Shown here: piece by piece, positions 58,521-64,000 of the stretch
How positions within the stretch are numbered: the first letter of the stretch is position 1
Layout: each line of letters begins with the position of its first letter
Assembly (NCBI GenBank): GCA_963715405.1
Contig: OY970239.1
Span: forward strand, 682,001-746,000
Reading direction: 5' to 3'
From: JALZKA01 sp963715405
GTDB lineage: Bacteria > Actinomycetota > Thermoleophilia > Solirubrobacterales > 70-9
Length of the DNA stretch: 64,000 nucleotides
Notes under the pieces: model-generated
Told to the model about the DNA's origin: nothing
What the model saw: the letters and a program-made list of their open reading frames with translations, nothing else
Database searches by the model: none
Program-made: the position numbers and the translations under genes

Positions 58521-59428
58521 CGGCCAAGTGCCTCCTTCACGCGGTCGGGGATCTCGTCGATCCGCTCCACCACGGGGATGCCCGAAGCCTCGAGGCGGGC
58601 GATCTTCTCGGTCGCCGAATCCTCCTTGCCCTCGACGATCGTGCCGGCGTGCCCGAAGGTCATGCCCTGCATCTCCTCGTCGTCCATGAACTTGCCCGCC
58701 ATGAAGGCGATGATCGGAAGCTTCGAGCCGTTCTCTTCTCGCCAGTCGACCAGTTCGGCCTCCATGCGCCCGCCCGGCTCGGTGTAGATCACGATCGCCT
58801 CGGTCTCGGAGTCGTCCTCGAAGTAGGGCATGAGCTCGGCGTAGGTCGAGCCGATGATTGCGTCGCCACCGATCGAAACGGCGGTCGAGACCCCGAGGCC
58901 GGCCGCGGTGAGCGAGGAGGAGATTTCCGTCGTCATTCCGCCGGAGCGCGACATGACGCCGACGGCTCCCTTCTCGTAGGCCTTCGCGGCGTCCTTGGCC
59001 GGACCACCGATCCCGCCCATCTTGCAGACGCCTGGAACGATGAGGCCGAGGCAGTTCGGCCCGATGATGCGCGCGCCGCGCTCGTTCGCGAGTTCGACCA
59101 TCTGGGCGACGTCGCGGCGCGGGATGCGCTCGGTGACGACGACGATCAGCTTCACGCCGTTCTCGACTGCCTCGACGACGGCGTCCTTGGTGAAGGCGGG
59201 GGGCACCGTCACGACGGCGCCGTCTATTGGCGCGCCGTGGTGCTCGACCGCCTGCTCGACCGTGTCCCAGACGGGCACACCGTGAACGTCGCGGCCCTTG
59301 CGACCCGGCGTGACGCCACCGACGACCTTCGAGCCGTAGTCGAGGCACTCGCGAGTGAGGTTCACCGCTTCGCGGCCGGTGATGCCCTGGACGATGAAGG
59401 TGAAGTCTTCGGTGAGGAGGATGCTCAT
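58517..59428 (-). CDS. succinyl-CoA synthetase alpha-like subunit (SucD-like)
   Basis: Protein of 303 residues from ATG 59428. Rossmann CoA-binding domain: FIVQGITGREAVNLTRECLDYGSKVVGGVTPG. Phosphohistidine motif: MTFGHAGTIVEG. The conserved turn IGPNCLGLIVPG is present, and MSRSGGMTTEISSSLTAAG (phosphate-binding power helix). These support an acyl-CoA/NDP ligase alpha subunit. The sequence is divergent from housekeeping SucD (for example the GHAGTIVEG loop and the RRDVAQMVELAN stretch), so the acid substrate may not be succinate. It is coupled by ATGA to both the ferredoxin-like gene and the SucC-like gene. Confidence 0.85.
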   Translation of the reverse strand: MSILLTEDFTFIVQGITGREAVNLTRECLDYGSKVVGGVTPGRKGRDVHGVPVWDTVEQAVEHHGAPIDGAVVTVPPAFTKDAVVEAVENGVKLIVVVTERIPRRDVAQMVELANERGARIIGPNCLGLIVPGVCKMGGIGGPAKDAAKAYEKGAVGVMSRSGGMTTEISSSLTAAGLGVSTAVSIGGDAIIGSTYAELMPYFEDDSETEAIVIYTEPGGRMEAELVDWREENGSKLPIIAFMAGKFMDDEEMQGMTFGHAGTIVEGKEDSATEKIARLEASGIPVVERIDEIPDRVKEALGR

Positions 59429-60627
59429 TGGATCTTCGCCACCGCCTCGCCTGCCGCCTCCCACATCGAGGTGTTGCGGTCGCGGAATTCGATCCCGTAC
59501 TTCGAGAGGATCTTCGCGCCCTCTTCCTCCCAGGCTCCGGGGATGCGAAAGACGGCGATCGTCTCGGCCGGGTCCTTGCCTAGCTCGAGACAGGCCTTGA
59601 TGACTCCGCGCGCAACGATGTCGACGCGGGTGTTGGAGACGATCGACATCATCACCGCGATCTTCTCGACGCCGTCCTTTTTCAGGACTTCCTTGGCCAG
59701 GCCCTTCGCCTTGGCAACTGACGGGTTGCCGCCGATCTCCGCGTAGTTCGCCGGTTTACCGCCCTGCGAGCGCACAGCGTCGGTGAGCGTGAGCGAGCCG
59801 CCCCCCGCGCCGATGACAAGCCCGAGGTTGCCGGTAAAGCCGTGGTCCTTGCCCTGGATCACGCCGCGGTGGTCGGCGGCGTCGATCGCTTTTACGTTTC
59901 GCTCGAAGTCGGATGGCTCGTACATCTCGCGCGGCTCGGAGAGATCCACGCCGATCTCCTCGAGCATCTTCTTGTGGCGGCCAACGGCCTCGTCCTCCAT
60001 CTCCATGTGCGCGTCAAGAGCGACGAACGAGCCGTCGGCGAGGCGCGCGACGGGGTTGATCTCAGCGAGCGTCATGTCGAAGTCGCGTTGGAGTTGCGCG
60101 AGGCGGGCGAGGATCAGCGACGCCCGGTTGAGCTCCGAGCCGGTCATGCCGCAACGAGACACCGTCTCTTTGGCCTGGAAGTCGAAGACGGGGTGGAGGT
60201 TCGAGAGGTGTCCGCGCCCGACGTGATCGGGATGCTCCTCGGCGACCTGCTCGATGTCGATCCCACCCATGTCCGAAAAGAGCATCATCGGGCGCTTCGC
60301 GCGCCCATCCCAGAGAACCGCCGCGTAGTACTCCTGCGCCACGTCCGCCTTGGGATCCACGAGGACGCCGACCGGCATGTGGCCGCCGATCTCGAGCTTG
60401 AGGATCGCCTCGGCATGCTCGGCCGCCTCGCCGGGCGTGGTCGCGAACTTGACGCCACCCGCCTTCATCCGCCCGCCCGTCAGGACCTGAGACTTGATCA
60501 CGGTATCTCCGCCGATTCGCTCCGCGGCGGCGCGCGCCTCGTCCGGGGTCGTGCAGAAGCCGTAGTCGGTAACGGGGATCCCCGCCCGCTCGACGATGCG
60601 GCGTGATTCGTACTCGTAGAAGCGCAT
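59425..60627 (-). CDS. succinyl-CoA synthetase beta-like subunit (SucC-like)
   Basis: Protein of 400 residues from ATG 60627. ATP-grasp domain: MRFYEYESRRIVERAGIPVTDYGF, VIKSQVLTGGRMKAGGVKFATT, and MTLAEINPVARLADGSFVALDAHMEM (Mg-binding). The CoA-ligase domain has GNLGLVIGAGGGSLTLTDAV and PANYAEIGGNPSVAKAKG. It would pair with the SucD-like protein to form acyl-CoA from an acid at the expense of ATP or GTP. The typical SucC QIHAGGRGKAGGVK reads QVLTGGRMKAGGVK. First gene of the operon; divergent from the sugar dehydrogenase at 60652. Confidence 0.87.
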   Translation of the reverse strand: MRFYEYESRRIVERAGIPVTDYGFCTTPDEARAAAERIGGDTVIKSQVLTGGRMKAGGVKFATTPGEAAEHAEAILKLEIGGHMPVGVLVDPKADVAQEYYAAVLWDGRAKRPMMLFSDMGGIDIEQVAEEHPDHVGRGHLSNLHPVFDFQAKETVSRCGMTGSELNRASLILARLAQLQRDFDMTLAEINPVARLADGSFVALDAHMEMEDEAVGRHKKMLEEIGVDLSEPREMYEPSDFERNVKAIDAADHRGVIQGKDHGFTGNLGLVIGAGGGSLTLTDAVRSQGGKPANYAEIGGNPSVAKAKGLAKEVLKKDGVEKIAVMMSIVSNTRVDIVARGVIKACLELGKDPAETIAVFRIPGAWEEEGAKILSKYGIEFRDRNTSMWEAAGEAVAKIQ

Positions 60628-60651
60628 GGCGGCGCGTGAGCCTATAAGGGC

Positions 60652-61809
60652 ATGGCGGCAAGGCGAGGCGGTTTGCGGTTTGATCCGCGGGTGAGGGGAA
60701 GCCGGCGGATCAAACGGGGCGCGGCCATCGCGGCTTGTGCCATTGGCGTCGCCGGCTGTGGCGTCGGCGACGATGACGAGTCGCCGACGGACCCGCCTGC
60801 CCAAGCCGAGCCAGAGCTCACCCTCGAGGAGGTGGGCGAGTTCGATGAGCCGATTGCCCTCGCTGCGAACGAGGACGGCAGCCTCTACGTCGGCGAGCGC
60901 GCCGGCATCGTCAAGCGTTTCGCTCTCGATCGCGCGGACGAGGCCGAGACCGTCATCGACCTCTCGAGCGATGTATCCACCGAGGGAGAGGGAGGGCTGC
61001 TCTCCCTGGCGCACTCGCCGGATGGCGACGAGATCTTCGTGACCTACTCGGGCCGGGATAAGGAGCTTCACCTCGAAGCGTTCAAGCTCGGCGAATCCGA
61101 GGCTGAGGCGCAGGCCTCGCGGCGCGAGCTCCTAAGCGTCGAGCATCGGAACGAGGTGCACTGGGGCGGGCACATCGACTTCGACCGCCAGGGCCGCCTC
61201 TACCTCTCGATCGGCGAAGGTGGCCCGGTCGCCCCGCGCCCGCTGGTAGCGCAAGATCCTGACTCGCTGCTGGGAAAGCTCGTTCGCCTCGATCCCTCCG
61301 CGAAGAAGCCGTCCCCGGAGATCATCGCCCTTGGCCTTCGCAACGCGTGGCAGTTCTCAATCGACGGGACTGACATCTGGATCGGGGACGTGGGCGACTT
61401 CCAGCAAGAAGAGGTGGACCTGGCGTCGACCGAGGCTCGCGAGGTGGCGAACTACGGCTGGCCCATCCTCGAGGGGACCGCGAAAACCGGGGTCGAGCGT
61501 GGGAAAGCGCGGCTGGTCCCGCCGGTGTTGACCTACGAGCGGACCGGCAAGCCGAGCGATCCAAACTGCGCGATCACCGGCGGACACATCGTCCGCGACC
61601 CTGCCCTCGAGTCGCTGGCCGGCCGCTACATCTTCGCCGATTTCTGCCGCGGGGAGATCGAGTCGGCAAAGCCAACCGGCGACGGCCTCGGAAAGCCGGA
61701 GCCGACCGGGCTAAGCCTCCCTCGCGTTGCGTCGTTCGCACAAGACGCCGAGCGGCATTCGTACGCGGTGGGCCTCGAGGGAGGGGTCTACCGCTTCGTC
61801 TTCGAGTAA
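60652..61809 (+). CDS. PQQ-dependent sugar dehydrogenase-like lipoprotein
   Basis: Protein of 385 residues. It has a lipobox (AAIAACAIGVAGCGVGDDD); an internal GTG at 60691 would also give this leader. The six-bladed beta-propeller of the soluble glucose dehydrogenase/HHIP family follows: ALAANEDGSLYVGERAGIVKRF, GEGGLLSLAHSPDGDEIFVTYSG, HWGGHIDFDRQGRLYLSIGEGG (catalytic His region), DVGDFQQEEVDLASTEAREVANYGWPILEG, ADFCRGEIESAKP and VASFAQDAERHSYAVGLEGGVYRF. It probably oxidises sugars outside the membrane with PQQ or a substitute. Whether PQQ is made by this organism is unknown. Confidence 0.87.
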   Translation: MAARRGGLRFDPRVRGSRRIKRGAAIAACAIGVAGCGVGDDDESPTDPPAQAEPELTLEEVGEFDEPIALAANEDGSLYVGERAGIVKRFALDRADEAETVIDLSSDVSTEGEGGLLSLAHSPDGDEIFVTYSGRDKELHLEAFKLGESEAEAQASRRELLSVEHRNEVHWGGHIDFDRQGRLYLSIGEGGPVAPRPLVAQDPDSLLGKLVRLDPSAKKPSPEIIALGLRNAWQFSIDGTDIWIGDVGDFQQEEVDLASTEAREVANYGWPILEGTAKTGVERGKARLVPPVLTYERTGKPSDPNCAITGGHIVRDPALESLAGRYIFADFCRGEIESAKPTGDGLGKPEPTGLSLPRVASFAQDAERHSYAVGLEGGVYRFVFE

Positions 61810-61854
61810 CGGCGCTCGTCACGCACACGCCGCCTCCGACTAGGGTGCCCGTCC

Positions 61855-62739
61855 GTGGAGGACACGTCCGTATTCACAGCCGTCGCGCTGCCGATCGCGC
61901 TCGCCGTGATCATGATCTCGCTCGGGCTCGAGCTGACCCGAGCCGACTTCAAGCGGATCTTCGTCTATCCGAAGGGCGTAGCGATCGGGCTCCTGAACCT
62001 GATCTTGATCGCTCCGGCCCTCGCGTTCGCCATCGCCGAGCTCTTCAACCTCGACCCCGTCCTCGCGATCGGCCTCGTGCTCCTCGGAGCCTCGCCGGGC
62101 GGGACGCTCGCGAACCTCCTCACGCACCTCGCGCGCGGCGATACGGCGCTCTCGGTGACGATGACGGCGATCTCGAGCGTCGCCGCGCTCCTGGTCGTTC
62201 CGCTCTATCTGGGTCTCGCGGCAGAGCACTTTGCGGGCGGGGATATCGGAGACGTCTCGATGGCGGGCGTCGTCGTCCGCGTGTTCCTCATCACGATCGT
62301 CCCGCTTTCGCTCGGCATGTACCTGCGCGAGCGCTATCCGGAGGCGACTGCCGAGCGAAAGGACACGCTGAAGAAGGTGGCCTTTGGCGCGTTCGTCCTG
62401 GTCGTGACAGGGGCCGTCATAAGCGAGATCGACGTTCTCCTGGACAACTTCACCGACGTCGCCCTTGCGACCCTCGCACTGAATGTGGCGGCGATGAGCA
62501 TCAGCTTCACGGTGGCGAAGCTGGCACGCCTATCGGACCGTCAGGCCACAGCGATCGCGATGGAGCTCGGCATTCACAACTCGACGCTGGCGATCGCAGT
62601 CGCAGGCACGATCAACATCGATTACGCGATTCCCGCTGCCGTCTACTCGGGCTTCATGTTCATCACGGCCGGCCTCTTCGCGAGCTACATGGCAGGGCGA
62701 AACCGCGGCGCCCCCGAGCCGGCCTCGGCCTCCGCTTAA
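61855..62739 (+). CDS. bile acid:sodium symporter family transporter
   Basis: Protein of 294 residues from GTG 61855, with nine or ten membrane helices. Landmarks of the BASS/SBF family: VALPIALAVIMISLGLELT, GLVLLGASPGGTLANLLTHLARGDTALSVTMTAISS (the Na+-binding SPGG-N turn and T-S pair), and IAMELGIHNSTLAIAVAGTI with EIGxQN-like EL-GIHNS in the second repeat. It would import an organic anion (bile acid, pantoate or keto acid in relatives) with sodium. The substrate is not inferable. It lies 45 bases after the sugar dehydrogenase stop. Confidence 0.87.
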   Translation: MEDTSVFTAVALPIALAVIMISLGLELTRADFKRIFVYPKGVAIGLLNLILIAPALAFAIAELFNLDPVLAIGLVLLGASPGGTLANLLTHLARGDTALSVTMTAISSVAALLVVPLYLGLAAEHFAGGDIGDVSMAGVVVRVFLITIVPLSLGMYLRERYPEATAERKDTLKKVAFGAFVLVVTGAVISEIDVLLDNFTDVALATLALNVAAMSISFTVAKLARLSDRQATAIAMELGIHNSTLAIAVAGTINIDYAIPAAVYSGFMFITAGLFASYMAGRNRGAPEPASASA

Positions 62740-62848
62740 GCCGAGTCTTGTGCCTGCCGCGCCTGGGTAGAGGCCCATGCGTCAGAATGTCTGCCTCTTC
62801 CGGGGGCAAGCCACGGCCCCGCCTGACCAAAAGGAGCGACAACTTCCA

Positions 62849-64000
62849 GTGAGCGATACCGCCGCAGCGACCCACGCGTCAACAACCAACTCGAAGCTGA
62901 GTGCATGGGTCGACGAAATCGCCGCTCTCACCAAGGCCGAGTCTGTCACCTGGTGCGACGGGAGCGCCGAGGAATACGACAGCCTCTGTCAGGAGCTGGT
63001 TGACGCCGGCACGTTTCAGAAGCTCTCTGACGCGAAACGGCCGAACTCCTACCTCGCGTGGTCTGACCCCTCAGACGTCGCGCGGGTCGAGGACCGCACA
63101 TTCATCTGCTCGCAGACCGAGGAGGAGGCCGGGCCCAACAACAACTGGCGCCCCGCCGACGAGATGCGAGCCGAGATGTCGCAGCTTTTCGAAGGCGCGA
63201 TGAAGGGGCGCACGATGTACGTCGTGCCGTTTTCGATGGGCCCGCTTGGCTCGGACAAGTCTCACATCGGCGTCCAGCTCACCGACTCGCCTTACGTGGT
63301 CGTCTCGATGCGGATCATGACCCGGATGGGCCAGGGCGCGCTCGACGCCCTCGGTGCCGATGGGGAGTTCGTCCCCTGCGTCCACTCGGTCGGCGCCCCG
63401 CTGGGCGAAGGTGAAAAGGACTCAGCCTGGCCGACGAACGCCGAGATCAAGTACATCGTCCACTACCCCGAGACGCGTGAGATCTGGTCTTACGGCTCAG
63501 GCTACGGCGGCAACGCTCTTCTCGGGAAGAAGTGCCTGGCGCTCCGGATCGCCTCCGTCATGGCCCGCGACGAGGGCTGGATGGCCGAGCACATGCTGAT
63601 CCTCAAGCTCACGTCGCCCTCAGGGGAGGTGAAGTACGTCACTGGCGCCTTCCCCTCGGCGTGCGGCAAGACCAACCTCGCGATGCTGATCCCGACGCTC
63701 GAGGGCTGGGAGGTCGAGACGGTCGGAGACGACATCGCCTGGATGAAGTTCGGAGACGATGGCCGCCTCTACGCGATCAACCCCGAGGCTGGCTTCTTCG
63801 GCGTCGCCCCAGGCACCGGCTACAAGACGAATCCCAACGCAATGGACGCGATCGAAAAGAACACGATCTTCACGAACTGCGCGCTCACCGATGACGGAGA
63901 CGTCTGGTGGGAGGGGATGACCGAGGAGCCGCCCGATCACGCGATCGACTGGCACGGCGAGGAGTGGACGCCGGACTCGGAAACGCCGGCGGCGCACCCG
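62849..64000 (+). CDS. pckG: phosphoenolpyruvate carboxykinase (GTP), 3' truncated by the window edge
   Basis: Converts oxaloacetate and GTP to PEP, CO2 and GDP. GTG start at 62849, with aaggag 12 bases upstream. The reading frame is open to the last base; 384 codons are visible of about 600. Markers: VTWCDGSAEEYD, LCQELVDAG, the RPNSYLAWSDPSDVARVEDRTF region, PFSMGPLGS, the PYVVVSMRIMTRMG block, the kinase-1a loop FPSACGKTNLAML with the reactive Cys of GTP-type enzymes, and kinase-2 GDDIAWM. The sequence continues to PPDHAIDWHGEEW. Likely a gluconeogenic or anaplerotic role. Confidence 0.95.
   Translation, partial: MSDTAAATHASTTNSKLSAWVDEIAALTKAESVTWCDGSAEEYDSLCQELVDAGTFQKLSDAKRPNSYLAWSDPSDVARVEDRTFICSQTEEEAGPNNNWRPADEMRAEMSQLFEGAMKGRTMYVVPFSMGPLGSDKSHIGVQLTDSPYVVVSMRIMTRMGQGALDALGADGEFVPCVHSVGAPLGEGEKDSAWPTNAEIKYIVHYPETREIWSYGSGYGGNALLGKKCLALRIASVMARDEGWMAEHMLILKLTSPSGEVKYVTGAFPSACGKTNLAMLIPTLEGWEVETVGDDIAWMKFGDDGRLYAINPEAGFFGVAPGTGYKTNPNAMDAIEKNTIFTNCALTDDGDVWWEGMTEEPPDHAIDWHGEEWTPDSETPAAHP

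Overview
The window is high-GC bacterial chromosome and most resembles a Thermoleophilia / Solirubrobacterales actinobacterium. That assignment is inferred from gene content, not from a marker-gene phylogeny. The reasons are several exported proteins with the N-terminal 'YANVxSTLAxxLAL' leader typical of that group, a GTP-type PEP carboxykinase, an actinobacterial-style LexA box (CGAAC-N4-GTTC), many GTG/TTG starts, and secG followed by a short substrate-binding lipoprotein. No phage, insertion sequence, integrase or CRISPR array was seen; this is ordinary chromosome with a lineage-specific secretome.

Layout. 0-6 kb: end of an exported protein, then two CaCA-type cation antiporters flanking an MMPL exporter. 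6-11.1 kb: a stretch in which nearly every gene is frameshifted (methyltransferase, a large exported protein, a YAN-leader protein, the tail of ccmH), with one intact gene, a sigma factor fused to a zinc finger and membrane segment. 11-13.5 kb: ccmH and a TlpA/CcmG-like thioredoxin, then a CSLREA-type beta-helix protein and tRNA-Gly. 13.5-20.3 kb: a diguanylate cyclase, then a stress-like block of CsbD, coiled-coil, GlsB-type and tandem-AAA genes. 20.3-28.5 kb: hydrolases, a YihY protein, lipoproteins, a phosphodiesterase, an amidase and an SDR. 28.5-32.7 kb: ccmE-ccmF-ccmI-like, secG and a short solute-binding lipoprotein. 33-38.8 kb: a Ca-binding beta-helix protein, tRNA-Leu, lexA with its SOS box and a zinc-ribbon partner, a STAS protein, RNase P RNA, a strong hairpin and glnA. 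38.9-47 kb: exported proteins, PhzF, ZIP, the DUF1800-DUF1501-cupredoxin operon and a YyaL-type thioredoxin protein. 47-55.6 kb: a PAS-GGDEF-EAL protein, a VOC dioxygenase, an esterase, two tandem genes sharing 480 identical bases, an SOS-box radical SAM gene, a flavin reductase, an MBL protein and a cupin. 55.6-60.6 kb: a five-gene minus-strand operon (SucC-like, SucD-like, ferredoxin-like, AMP-ligase, MFS). 60.6-64 kb: a sugar dehydrogenase, a bile-acid-type symporter and the start of pckG.

How they work together. Cytochrome c maturation is split over two loci 17 kb apart. The lexA operon and the radical SAM gene at 52.6 kb appear to share LexA control. Two c-di-GMP enzymes are present. The most interesting observations are the 480-base exact repeat joining constant N-termini to divergent C-termini, the SOS box on the radical SAM gene, the one-piece sigma/anti-sigma-like protein, the Cys-type CcmE beside a retained CcmH, the SucCD-ferredoxin-ligase operon, and the dense belt of frameshifts.
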